Shown here: piece after piece, positions 15,656 to 24,036 of the stretch
How the letters are laid out: each line of letters opens with the position of its first letter
Position numbering within the stretch: position 1 is the stretch's first letter
Position numbers and translations under genes: made by a program
Assembly (NCBI RefSeq): GCF_020171315.1
Contig: NZ_JAIUZP010000001.1
Span: 620,001 to 684,000 of the forward strand
Reading direction: 5' to 3'
From: Pseudooceanicola nanhaiensis
GTDB taxonomy: Bacteria; Pseudomonadota; Alphaproteobacteria; Rhodobacterales; Rhodobacteraceae
Length of the DNA stretch: 64,000 nt
Notes under the pieces: generated by a model
Database searches by the model: none
Seen by the model: the letters and a program-made list of their open reading frames with translations, nothing else
What the model was told of the DNA's origin: nothing

Positions 15656-18541
15656 ATGAAAGACCACGTCGACGACCACGAAGCCGCCACTGTCACCGCG
15701 TTCCTGCAGGCGCTTGGCTCGCGCGGTTTCAAGGGGCAGGCCCGGACCTCGCGGGCGGTCCGGGTGGTGACGGCGACGGACAATTCCATCTACTACCGTG
15801 AACCCGCCTGCGTGGTGGAGCCGAAGAGCACCGCGGACATCTGCGCCGCCCTTGCCGCCGCCGCCGCCGTCGGTCTGCCGATCACGGCGCGGGGCGGCGG
15901 GACGGGCACCAACGGCCAGTCGCTGACCGGGGGCGTGGTGCTGGACACCTCGCGCTTCCTCAATCGCATCCTCTCCTTCGACGCGGAGACCGCAACCGTG
16001 CGGGTGGAGCCGGGCGTGGTGCTGGACCAGTTGAACGCCTACCTCAAGTCGCGTGGTTTCTTCTTCCCGCCCGCCGTCTCGACCGGGTCGCGGGCGACGC
16101 TGGGGGGCATGGTGGCCACCGATGCCTCGGGCAAGGGCTCGCGCCGCTATGGCCGGACGTCGGACTACCTGCTGTCGGCCGAGGTCGTCCTCGCGGATGG
16201 CTCCACCGCCCATGTGGGCGACCTGCCTGCCGAGGCGCCGCTGCCCGGGGGGCCGCTTGGCACCGTGGCGGGGCTTCTGCGCGCGGAACTGGCCGGACAG
16301 GCCGAGGAGATCGCCCGCGTCTTCCCGGTGATGAACCGCGGACTGACCGGCTACAACCTCGACGAATTGCGCGGTGAAAACGGCGCGCTGCGGCTGACCA
16401 AGCTGCTGGCGGGCTCGGAGGGGACGCTGGCCGTCACGGCAGAGCTGGAACTGCGCGTCGTTCGCTTGCCGAAATGCACCGGCATGGCGATCATCGGCTA
16501 TGCCGACAGCCTCGTGGCGCTGGGCGCGGTCTCGGACCTGCTGCCCGCCGATCCGGAGGCGATCGAGTTCCTCGACGACGTGACCGTTGGACTGGGCAAG
16601 ACCACGCCCTCCTGGCCGCTGCTGGAGCCGGTGCTGGGGGCGGAGTTGTCGCGCTGCGGCGGCTATCTCTTCGCCGAGGTCTCGGCCGAGACGCCGGAGG
16701 AGATCGACCGCCAGCTTGCCGTGCTGGAGGCGGCCGTGGCCGCGGGCCAGACGCCCGCCGTGGGCATCGTGGCGACTCGCGACCGCGAGGTCATGGGCGC
16801 GCTCAACGGGCTGCGCAAGGACGCGGTGGGGCTGATGGGCAAGGGCAACGGCCCCTTCAAGGGCATGGCCTTCGTCGAGGATGCCGCCGTCCCGCCCGAG
16901 AACCTCGTGGCCTTCGTGGCGGGCTTCCGCGACGTGCTCGACAGCCATGGTCTCGACTACGGCATGTATGGCCACGCCGATGTGGGTTGCGTGCACGTGC
17001 GCCCGCTGATGGACATGCGCCTGCCCGATCACCGCGACAAGATCCGCCCGATCTCGGACGCGGTGGCGGAACTGGCCCACGCACAGGGCGGGTTGATCTG
17101 GGGCGAACACGGCAAGGGCGTGCGCGGCGAATACGTCGAATACTACTTCGGGCCACGGCTCTTTGCCTTCCTGCGCCGGATCAAGGGGGCCTTCGATCCC
17201 GCCAACCTGCTGAACCCCGGCAAGCTGGTGACGGCCGAGGGCACAGACCTGCCCGTGGACCGGATCGACGCGATCCCCTTCCGGGGCGCGCGCGACCAGC
17301 TGATCGCGGGGCACGGTGCCTATGGCAAGGCGACCGAGTGCAACGGCAACGGCGCCTGTTTCCACTGGGATGCGGCGAACGAGATGTGCCCCTCCTACAA
17401 GGCGACACGGGACCGTGTGCAATCGCCCAAGGGCCGGGCCGCGCTGTTCCGCGACTGGCTGCACGCGCGCGAAACGGACGGCGACGTGCAGGAGGCGGCG
17501 GATGCGCTGCATGTCTCGCTGGCGACCTGCCTGTCGTGCAAGGCCTGCACCTCGCAATGCCCGGTGCAGGTGGATATCCCGACCCTCAAGGCGCAGTTCC
17601 TTGCCGAGACGGAGGAGGCCAAGCGCGGCCCGCGGGACCGGCTGATCCGGCGCATGGAGGGGCTGACACTGCTGGCGGCCCGGATGCCCGGCCTTGCCAA
17701 TGCCTCGCTTGCACTGGGACAGGGCGTGATGGCGCGGGTGATGGGGCTGGTGGATCTGCCCGCCTTCGATCGCACCGGGCTGACCCGGCGGATGCAGGAG
17801 GCCGGGGCCCGGCGCCTTGCCCCCGGTCAGCCGCTGCCCGCGGGGGTGAAGCCGGAACAGGCGGTGATCCTGCTCTGCGACAGTTTCCTCGGCCCGTTCG
17901 AGCCGCAGGTGCTGGAAGCCGCCGCCCGGGTGATGATCCGCATGGGCTATACCGTCTTCCACACGCCGGTGCTGCGCAACGGCAAGGCGTTGCAGGTGCG
18001 CGGCTTCCTCGGCGCCTTCGGCAAGGTGAAGGCGTGCGCGATTGCGGAGCTGCAGAAGCTGAACGCCACGGGCCTGCCGCTGATCAGCGTGGAGCCCGCG
18101 GCGACCATGCTCTACCGGCAGGACTTCAAGGACATGCCTGAGGGGCTGATGCCGCTCTCGCTCGACCGGTTCCTTGCCGCCCATGCGGCGGAACTGCCCA
18201 AGGCGGCGGGCGGCGCGTTCCGCATGATCGGCCATTGCACCGAGACCTCCGCCGATCCGGGCAACCTGACCCGGTGGAAGACGGTCTTCGAGGGCGCGGG
18301 CATGGCGCTGCAGACCGAGCGCGCGGGCTGCTGCGGCATGGCGGGGATGTTCGGCCACGAGGCCGAGCACCGGGCGCTGTCCAAGCAGATTTTCGAGCTT
18401 AGCTGGGCCTCGAAGGTGGCCGAGGGGCAGGGGCGCCTGCTGGCCACCGGCTTTTCCTGCCGCTCGCAGGCAGAGCGCTTCGCGCAGGTGGACCTGCGCC
18501 ACCCGGTGCAGGCGCTGGAAGAGGCCTTCGCCGCGGGCTGA
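15656..18541 (+). CDS. FAD/Fe-S D-2-hydroxy-acid dehydrogenase, YdiJ type
   Basis: A 961-residue fusion of an FAD-binding type 4 oxidase (about 45-530; PRGGGTGTNGQ-like motif here ARGGGTGTNGQSLTGG) and an Fe-S half. The latter has CNGNGACFHW..MCPSYK and CLSCKACTSQCPVQVD cluster motifs (about 560-640) and a GCCGMAGMFGHE segment near 895 of the CCG family. Order and motifs match E. coli YdiJ, reported as a D-2-hydroxyglutarate dehydrogenase, rather than the multi-subunit glycolate oxidase GlcDEF. Electrons probably go to the quinone pool. The start at 15656 gives the YdiJ-like N-terminus; the frame is open further upstream without support. Confidence 0.88.
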   Translation: MKDHVDDHEAATVTAFLQALGSRGFKGQARTSRAVRVVTATDNSIYYREPACVVEPKSTADICAALAAAAAVGLPITARGGGTGTNGQSLTGGVVLDTSRFLNRILSFDAETATVRVEPGVVLDQLNAYLKSRGFFFPPAVSTGSRATLGGMVATDASGKGSRRYGRTSDYLLSAEVVLADGSTAHVGDLPAEAPLPGGPLGTVAGLLRAELAGQAEEIARVFPVMNRGLTGYNLDELRGENGALRLTKLLAGSEGTLAVTAELELRVVRLPKCTGMAIIGYADSLVALGAVSDLLPADPEAIEFLDDVTVGLGKTTPSWPLLEPVLGAELSRCGGYLFAEVSAETPEEIDRQLAVLEAAVAAGQTPAVGIVATRDREVMGALNGLRKDAVGLMGKGNGPFKGMAFVEDAAVPPENLVAFVAGFRDVLDSHGLDYGMYGHADVGCVHVRPLMDMRLPDHRDKIRPISDAVAELAHAQGGLIWGEHGKGVRGEYVEYYFGPRLFAFLRRIKGAFDPANLLNPGKLVTAEGTDLPVDRIDAIPFRGARDQLIAGHGAYGKATECNGNGACFHWDAANEMCPSYKATRDRVQSPKGRAALFRDWLHARETDGDVQEAADALHVSLATCLSCKACTSQCPVQVDIPTLKAQFLAETEEAKRGPRDRLIRRMEGLTLLAARMPGLANASLALGQGVMARVMGLVDLPAFDRTGLTRRMQEAGARRLAPGQPLPAGVKPEQAVILLCDSFLGPFEPQVLEAAARVMIRMGYTVFHTPVLRNGKALQVRGFLGAFGKVKACAIAELQKLNATGLPLISVEPAATMLYRQDFKDMPEGLMPLSLDRFLAAHAAELPKAAGGAFRMIGHCTETSADPGNLTRWKTVFEGAGMALQTERAGCCGMAGMFGHEAEHRALSKQIFELSWASKVAEGQGRLLATGFSCRSQAERFAQVDLRHPVQALEEAFAAG

Positions 18542-18562
18542 CCTCCGCGCGTCGACACGAAA

Positions 18563-18586
18563 AAGGCCGCCCCGTGGGGCGGCCTT
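18563..18586. terminator. Bidirectional terminator between ydiJ-like gene and GST
   Basis: Perfect 11-bp inverted repeat AAGGCCGCCCC / GGGGCGGCCTT with A-rich left and T/C-rich right flank, between two convergent genes. Confidence 0.75.
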
Positions 18587-18607
18587 CTGCGTTTCCGGGT
18601 CAGATGC

Positions 18608-19246
18608 TCAGGGCATCGGGATCGGGCCCACGTCCTTGGGCACCGCATAGCCGCGCTGCACGGCGGGACGTTCGGCGATCCGCAGATACCACGCCTTCAC
18701 GTTGGGATAGTCGTCCAGATTGATGCTCTGCCATTCGAAGCGCGAGGCCCAGGGCCAGATCGCCATGTCGGCGATGGAATAGCTGCCCGCGCCGGTGCCG
18801 GCGAGATACTCGCGCCCCTCCAGCCGGTCGTTCAGCACGCGGTAGAGCCGCGCGGTCTCGGTCAGGAACCGCTGCTCGGCGTAGTCCGCCTTGCCGGGGT
18901 TGAAGTGGTGGAAATGGTGCGTCTGGCCCAGCATCGGGCCGAAGCCGCCCATCTGCCACATGAGCCATTCCACCACGCGCCATTCCTCGCCGCCCTCTTC
19001 GAGGAAACGGCCATGCTTGCGCGCGAGGTAGAGCATGATCGCGCCGGATTCCATCAGGCTCTGGCCGGTCTCGCTGTCATGGATCGCGGGGATCTTGTTG
19101 TTGGGCGAGATGGCGAGGAACGCGGGGGCGAACTGTTCGTCCTTGCCGATGTTCACCGCGTGGGCGGTGTAGGGAATGCCCAGTTCTTCCAGCAGGATGG
19201 ACACCTTGCGCCCGTTCGGCGTGGTCCAAGTGTAAAAATCGATCAT
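18608..19246 (-). CDS. Glutathione S-transferase, nu class (YfcG/YghU-like)
   Basis: 212 residues: thioredoxin-fold N-domain (1-85) and helical C-domain. The N-terminus has TTPNGRKVSILLEELGIPY with Thr9 and Asn11, the residues that bind glutathione disulfide in E. coli YfcG, which lacks a catalytic Ser/Tyr/Cys. This class reduces disulfides using two glutathiones. It is a single gene, convergent with the ydiJ-like gene. A role in thiol redox balance is likely; the substrate is unknown. Confidence 0.9.
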   Translation of the reverse strand: MIDFYTWTTPNGRKVSILLEELGIPYTAHAVNIGKDEQFAPAFLAISPNNKIPAIHDSETGQSLMESGAIMLYLARKHGRFLEEGGEEWRVVEWLMWQMGGFGPMLGQTHHFHHFNPGKADYAEQRFLTETARLYRVLNDRLEGREYLAGTGAGSYSIADMAIWPWASRFEWQSINLDDYPNVKAWYLRIAERPAVQRGYAVPKDVGPIPMP

Positions 19247-19386
19247 GCGCTCCTCCTAAGCGGTCCCGGCGCAAGGGGAATCGCCGGTCGTCCGGCGGAT
19301 CGTAGTCTGGCGAGATACTAGAATACCAGTGCGCTCCGGCACGAAGGCCCCCGGCCCGAGCGGGCGCGGGGGTGATGCTCAGACGC

Positions 19387-20214
19387 TCAGCGGCGCATCT
19401 CGTCGGCGACCTGTCCGTAGGCCAGCAGCGCAAAGAGCCCGGTGCCGCCGAGGATGTTGCCGATCAGCGTGCAGACGAGCAGCGCCGCCGCATGACCGAG
19501 GCCCGTCTCGCCCGAGATCAGCAGCAGGAAAAGCTCTGCCGAGCCCGCGATGACATGGGTGAAATCCCCCATGGCGATCAGGTAGGTGAAGAGCATGATG
19601 ACAAAGGGCGCGCCCGCCCGGGACGAGGGCAGCATCCAGACGATCGCCGCCACGTAGAAGCCCGCCGGGATGCCATAGGTCAGCCCCTCCAGCGGGGTCA
19701 GCTCGGCGTAATGGCGCGAAATCGCCAGCATTCCCTCGACGTGTTCCGCGGGGATCGAATGGGCCCAGACGGCGAGGGCCACCGCGGCGAAGGTGCCGGT
19801 GAAATTCGCGGCGAGAATGATGCCCCAGAGCCGCGCGGTGGCCAGCAGCATCCCCGGCGTGCGCCGGGTCAGCAGCGGCAGGATCGCCGTCAGCGTGCTT
19901 TCGGTGAAGAGTTGCAGCCGCCCGAGGATGACGAGCACGAAGCCCAGCGTATAGCCGAGGTTCTCGATCGCGGGGCGATAGGGGTGATCGGCGAAGATCC
20001 CGTGCAGGATGCCCTCGGCCATGACCGAGGCGGTGATCCCCAGCCCCGCCGCCACGCCGGACCACCAGAGCGAGGTCACGGGGCGGGCCAGTTCGTCGAT
20101 CCCTTCCTGGTGCACGACGCCATAGACAGACACCGCGCTGAGGCCCTGGTTCTCGGCGATGTCTTCGCGCTCCTGCCGGGAAAGGTGCGGGGTGTGGTCG
20201 TCGGTGGGCGTCAT
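19387..20214 (-). CDS. Formate/nitrite transporter (FNT) family membrane protein
   Basis: Start chosen at 20214 (275 aa) because GAGGA lies 11 bases upstream; an ATG at 20238 lacks a site. A cytoplasmic N-terminus of about 45 residues precedes six membrane helices with the FNT fold (RLQLFTESTLTAILPLL; IPAGFYVAAIVWMLPSS; YLIAMGDFTHVIAGSAELF). It resembles the YfdC branch, which is less well defined than FocA or NirC. The carried anion could be formate, nitrite, hydrosulfide or acetate-like. It is monocistronic as far as can be seen. Confidence 0.84.
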   Translation of the reverse strand: MTPTDDHTPHLSRQEREDIAENQGLSAVSVYGVVHQEGIDELARPVTSLWWSGVAAGLGITASVMAEGILHGIFADHPYRPAIENLGYTLGFVLVILGRLQLFTESTLTAILPLLTRRTPGMLLATARLWGIILAANFTGTFAAVALAVWAHSIPAEHVEGMLAISRHYAELTPLEGLTYGIPAGFYVAAIVWMLPSSRAGAPFVIMLFTYLIAMGDFTHVIAGSAELFLLLISGETGLGHAAALLVCTLIGNILGGTGLFALLAYGQVADEMRR

Positions 20215-20423
20215 GGCCGTCGCTGTCCTCGTTGTCATCAAGAGGTCAGCAGATAAGGCGGTCGGCCTTCAGGGCAATGGGGGCGCGCGACGCAGGCCGG
20301 GCGCATGGTCCGGACGGGGGAAGGCAGCCGGGAGGCGCCAGGGCGAAAGCCGCTGGAAACTCTGGCGATGTCGTCACTGGGGAGTGTCGATCTTCAGGAT
20401 CGTCTCTGCCGAAGCAGTGATCC

Positions 20424-20510
20424 TGGTGCGGTCGAGAAGACTCGAACTTCCACGGGAGTTACCCCACAGCGACCTCAACGCTGCGCGTCTACCAATTCCG
20501 CCACGACCGC
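20424..20510 (-). tRNA. tRNA-Leu (anticodon GAG)
   Basis: The reverse complement folds as a class II tRNA. Its acceptor arm GCGGTCG pairs with CGACCGC, followed by an encoded ACCA end. The D-arm contains AATTGGTAGACGC, the anticodon stem CAGCG/CGCTG encloses TTGAGGT, and there is a long variable arm (TGGGGTAACTCCC) and GTTCGAGTC T-loop. The anticodon GAG reads CTC and CTT leucine codons. Confidence 0.96.
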
Positions 20511-20628
20511 ACGTGATCAGGTAGGTGAGGGGCCGTATAACGAGTGTCTCAGCCCACCTCAAGAGCCAAAACGCATCCCCTCGACGACTTTTTTCGGTGG
20601 AGGCCCAAGTCCCTTACGTCAACTGAAA

Positions 20629-20651
20629 CGGCCGCCCGGAGGGGGCGGCCG
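20629..20651 (-). terminator. Terminator of the 20693-22390 gene
   Basis: CGGCCGCCC, loop GGAGG, GGGCGGCCG, followed on the minus strand by TTTCAGTT. It lies about 40 bp after the stop. Confidence 0.72.
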
Positions 20652-20692
20652 CTGCATGTCTGGCGGGCGCACGGAGGCGCCCGCAAATCCGC

Positions 20693-22390
20693 TTATTTCA
20701 GCGTGAAGGTCGGCAGGGCCGTCGCCTGCGGGGTGGCGGCGGCCGGTGCGGACATCGGGGCGGTGAGCCCGGTGGCGGCCGCGTCGATCAGCTGGGCGCG
20801 GTCGGTCTGGCCGGGGGCGAAGACCGCCTCGGCGCCATTGGTAAGCGCGGTGACGGCGGCCTTGTACCAGCCCTGCGCGAGGGCGGGGGATTCGGCGGTG
20901 CCGAAGCCCTGGCTCAGGTGGTGGCCGATGAGTTCCGCATAGGGCGTCTGGCCCGCGCCGATCAGCAGCAGCGCAGAGCCGAGCGCCACATCCATCTTGT
21001 CACGACGGTAACCGGTGTAGAGGCAGATCGCGCCGGTCTGGCGGGCCTGTTCGAGCGTCATGTTACTGTCGAGGACGAACTTCTGCACCTGCGCGGTCAC
21101 CTGGCCGGCATCGGTGCTGTACAGCATCGAGACATAGCTGGCGAGACCGGCGCCGAAGGCGTCACACTGGGCGTCGATCTGATCGGTCGAGAGGCCCTGC
21201 ACCTGGCTGACCATCTCCTCGCCCTTGGCGATGGAGTAGGTGCGCGACAGGCAGAACTGTTCCGACAGGGCAAGCTCGGGGTCGGCCATCGTGGCCAGCG
21301 TGGTGTAGCCGCCGTTGGAGTTGGTCAGCAGGCTGACCTTGGAGCAGTAGGAGGCCAGCGAGGGCTGCGGCGCGGCGGCGGGGGCCGCGAAGGGCAGCGG
21401 GGCCAGGGTTGCACCACCGGCGACCGGCAGCGGCTGCGGCGCGGGGGCCGAGGGCGCGGGCTGGCTGGCCATCACGCTGCCGGAGGGCATCGAGGGCTGA
21501 ACCTGCGGCATCGGCGCGGCGGGGGCGGCGGCGGCCATGGTGCCGCCGTTCAGGGGATCGTTGATCTCGCAGCCCATGCGGTCACAGGCGAACATCGCCG
21601 TGGTGACCGTGTTGGTCAGCGAGGCGTTGCGGCGGTACTGGAAATCGTGCCGCTGATAGCCGTCGTGCTTCGAGGTGAAGACCAGCGTGGAGCACTGCGA
21701 CTGGCCGCACCAGTAGTTCGACCCGGTCACTGCGGTGTCGATGACGTAATCGTTGCGCCCGTCGCCGTTCAGGTCGGCCATCTGGATGAAGCCGGTGCGC
21801 TGGAGCAGCTGTTCGGCCGAGGGCTCGGTGCTGTCGGCGATTTCGTCGATGGCCTCGGAAACCTCGATCGGCAGGCCGGCATAGCCGACGCCGGTCGAGC
21901 GGCCGGGCGTGCCGAACTTCTGGTCGCGCCAGGCCACCAGCAGGCTGCGGGCGCCATCGGGGTGGCGCTGCACCGCGGTCATCACCTCGGGGCCGCCGAT
22001 CTGGGCGCGGTTGTACGACGTGACGAGGTGATCGCGCTCGAAGGGCGTCAGCTGGCCGGTCACCGGGAAGGACATATAGGCCTGATACTGCGAGATCGCG
22101 GTCCGCGAGCGCGAGCCCATGACACCGTCCGGGGTGCCTGCATTGAAGCCGAAGTAGTTGAGCGAGGTCTGCGTCTCGCGGTTCGCCTGCCGTGCGACGG
22201 TGTTCGCCGAGGAGGTGCGCGGCGCGGAATAGGTCCGCTGCTTCTGCTTGTTCTGTGCTGCGCCGCTCATGATGGCGCCACCGATGATGCCGCCGACAAG
22301 AGCGGCGCCGAGATCGCTGGCCATGCCTTGGATGGGTGCGGTTGCCATAATGCTGGCGGCCAGGGCCACCTTCACCGATTTGGTGATCAT
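20693..22390 (-). CDS. Exported protein with peptidoglycan-binding-like domain
   Basis: 565 residues. A signal peptide (1-24, cleavage near GMA) is followed by a glycine-rich hydrophobic stretch (LVGGIIGGAIMSG), as in Gly-zipper proteins. Residues 70-115 fit a PG-binding type 1 repeat (ETQTSLNYFGFNAGTPDGVMGSRSRTAI). Residues about 200-215 (MADLNGDGRNDYV) match an FG-GAP-like Ca2+ loop. A long Ala/Pro linker (about 285-355) leads to a C-terminal helical domain with several cysteines. No catalytic motif is visible. It is a single gene with its own terminator. An envelope or cell-wall structural role is the most that can be inferred. Confidence 0.7.
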   Translation of the reverse strand: MITKSVKVALAASIMATAPIQGMASDLGAALVGGIIGGAIMSGAAQNKQKQRTYSAPRTSSANTVARQANRETQTSLNYFGFNAGTPDGVMGSRSRTAISQYQAYMSFPVTGQLTPFERDHLVTSYNRAQIGGPEVMTAVQRHPDGARSLLVAWRDQKFGTPGRSTGVGYAGLPIEVSEAIDEIADSTEPSAEQLLQRTGFIQMADLNGDGRNDYVIDTAVTGSNYWCGQSQCSTLVFTSKHDGYQRHDFQYRRNASLTNTVTTAMFACDRMGCEINDPLNGGTMAAAAPAAPMPQVQPSMPSGSVMASQPAPSAPAPQPLPVAGGATLAPLPFAAPAAAPQPSLASYCSKVSLLTNSNGGYTTLATMADPELALSEQFCLSRTYSIAKGEEMVSQVQGLSTDQIDAQCDAFGAGLASYVSMLYSTDAGQVTAQVQKFVLDSNMTLEQARQTGAICLYTGYRRDKMDVALGSALLLIGAGQTPYAELIGHHLSQGFGTAESPALAQGWYKAAVTALTNGAEAVFAPGQTDRAQLIDAAATGLTAPMSAPAAATPQATALPTFTLK

Positions 22391-22503
22391 CAGAAATTCC
22401 CCCTGTAAGGTAATGCCGGAGTAAAATAGATGCGGGCAGTGTAGCGCGGCTTTGACATCGCGCTAGCAATTTCTGGTCCCGTACGGCGAGGAAAAAGACA
22501 AAA

Positions 22504-23178
22504 ATGGAATGGTTGATCGAGACCGGTCTAACCGGCTACCCGGAAGCCGTCGCCCGCATGGAGGCCCGTGCAGATGCCATCGCCCGGGGCGAGGCCGACG
22601 AGCTGATCTGGCTGGTGGAACATCCGCCGCTCTACACGGCGGGCACCTCGGCCGACAGCAAGGACCTTCTCGCGGCAGACCGGTTCCCGGTCTACGAGAG
22701 CAAGCGCGGCGGGCAGTACACCTACCACGGGCCGGGGCAGCGGGTGGTCTATGTCATGCTGGACCTGAACCGGCGCGGGCGCGACGTGCGCTGCTTCGTG
22801 CGGCAGCTGGAACGCTGGGTGATCGAGACGCTGGACCAGTTCAACCTGCGCGGCGAGATCCGGCAGGGTCGGGTCGGGGTCTGGATCGCGCGGCCCGACA
22901 AGCCCGCGCTGCCCGACGGCTCGATGCGCGAGGACAAGATCGCCGCCATCGGCATCCGGCTGCGCAAGTGGGTCAGCTTCCACGGCATCTCGATCAACGT
23001 GGAGCCGGAGCTGGAGCATTTCGGTGGCATCGTGCCCTGCGGCATCTCGGGCCACGGGGTGACCAGCCTCGTGGACCTCGGCCTGCCGGTGACGATGGAC
23101 GACCTCGACGTGGCGCTGCGGGCGAGTTTCGATACCGTCTTTGGCGACGCGGCCAAGGGGCCGGCCTGCACCGACTGA
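22504..23178 (+). CDS. lipB: Octanoyltransferase LipB
   Basis: Moves octanoyl groups from acyl carrier protein to lipoyl domains in lipoate synthesis. The 224-residue protein has the LipB motifs in order: [24 protein letters not shown], the conserved lysine in [10 protein letters not shown] (Lys145), and the thiol nucleophile in GGIVPCGI (Cys179). Single gene; lipA is not in the window. Needed for pyruvate and 2-oxoglutarate dehydrogenases and glycine cleavage. Confidence 0.97.
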   Translation: MEWLIETGLTGYPEAVARMEARADAIARGEADELIWLVEHPPLYTAGTSADSKDLLAADRFPVYESKRGGQYTYHGPGQRVVYVMLDLNRRGRDVRCFVRQLERWVIETLDQFNLRGEIRQGRVGVWIARPDKPALPDGSMREDKIAAIGIRLRKWVSFHGISINVEPELEHFGGIVPCGISGHGVTSLVDLGLPVTMDDLDVALRASFDTVFGDAAKGPACTD

Positions 23179-23328
23179 CCGGCGGCGCTGCCTGCGATCC
23201 CGGCAGGGCAGGGTCCTCGCCGCCCCTGCGACAATTCTTCAGCGGGCCGACCGGGACAAAACCCTAGGGTGGCGGCCCGTCCTGCGCTATGCCGGTGAAA
23301 ACGCGCGCAAAGACTCTGGAGAACAGCC

Positions 23329-23730
23329 ATGAAAGCCACCAAGCCCCTTTCGGTTCTTGCCGCTCTTGCCCTGATGACCGCCCCGGCCTTCGCCGGTGAT
23401 GCGGGCGCGGGCGAGAAGGACTTCCGCAAGTGCAAGGCCTGCCACTCGATCGAGGGCGCCGTGAAGGGCGGCCGCACCGGCCCGGACCTGCACGGCGTGA
23501 TCGGGCGCACCGCCGGCACCTATGACGGCTTCAAGTACGGCCCCGACCTTGTCGCGGCCGGTGAGAAGGGCCTCGTCTGGGACGAGGAAAACATCGTGAC
23601 TTATGTCGCGGATCCCAAGGCCTTCCTGCAGGAGTACCTCGGCGACAGCGGTGCCAAATCGAAGATGACCTTCAAGCTGCCCAAGGGCGGCGAGGACATC
23701 GCGGCCTACCTCGCGACCTTTACCGAGTGA
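23329..23730 (+). CDS. cycA: Soluble cytochrome c (c2/c550 class)
   Basis: 133 residues with a cleavable signal peptide (AFA-GDAG), a class I haem site C35-K-A-C38-H39 and a probable axial methionine near residue 112 in KSKMTFKL. It resembles Paracoccus c550 and Rhodobacter c2, periplasmic carriers between the bc1 complex and oxidases. Its location just before ctaD supports electron delivery to the aa3 oxidase. It could also accept electrons from the Sox proteins encoded further along. A terminator separates it from ctaD. Confidence 0.9.
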   Translation: MKATKPLSVLAALALMTAPAFAGDAGAGEKDFRKCKACHSIEGAVKGGRTGPDLHGVIGRTAGTYDGFKYGPDLVAAGEKGLVWDEENIVTYVADPKAFLQEYLGDSGAKSKMTFKLPKGGEDIAAYLATFTE

Positions 23731-23812
23731 TCCGCACTGCGTGACCTGCACGCAGCGGCGGAAGGCTTCCGCTGCAACAAGGTTTGCAGGGCAGAGACCA
23801 CCGGAACGACAG

Positions 23813-23847
23813 AAAAGGGCCGTCCGGCAGATGCCGGGCGGCCTTTT
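23813..23847 (+). terminator. Terminator of the cytochrome c gene
   Basis: A long inverted repeat with AAAAGGGCCG on the left and CGGCCTTTT on the right (GTCCGGC / GCCGGGC inside) about 80 bp after the stop. The T-run ends the stem, so it works in the plus direction. Confidence 0.8.
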
Positions 23848-23913
23848 CGCGCTGTGGGCGCCCGGGGCACGGCGCTGCGTTGCGGAATGCAAGGGGGGGT
23901 GCGACAAAATAAT

Positions 23914-23927
23914 TTGATCTCGATCAA
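23914..23927. promoter_or_regulatory. Perfect FNR box upstream of ctaD
   Basis: TTGATCTCGATCAA matches TTGAT-N4-ATCAA exactly. It lies after the cytochrome c terminator and about 110 bp before the ctaD start, so it should act on ctaD. A weak -35/-10 pair (TTGCTT, CTAAAA) can be drawn just downstream of it. Confidence 0.82.
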
Positions 23928-24036
23928 ACCGGCCCATTGCTTGTGAAACCGGAGTCATTCTAAAAACAGCATAATTGCGCGGGCTTTCCGGGGAGACTCC
24001 CGCGGTACGTCCAGTCACACCAGAGGAGGCAAGGGC

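Noticed and set aside
15164..18502. 1112-codon open frame on the minus strand opposite the ydiJ-like gene
   Set aside because: Arg/Gly/His/Gln-rich shadow of a high-GC coding strand; the plus-strand protein has clear FAD and Fe-S motifs.
15656..18541. Glycolate oxidase GlcDEF fusion
   Set aside because: Domain order and motifs (CNGNGACF, CLSCKACTSQCP) follow YdiJ rather than GlcD plus GlcF.
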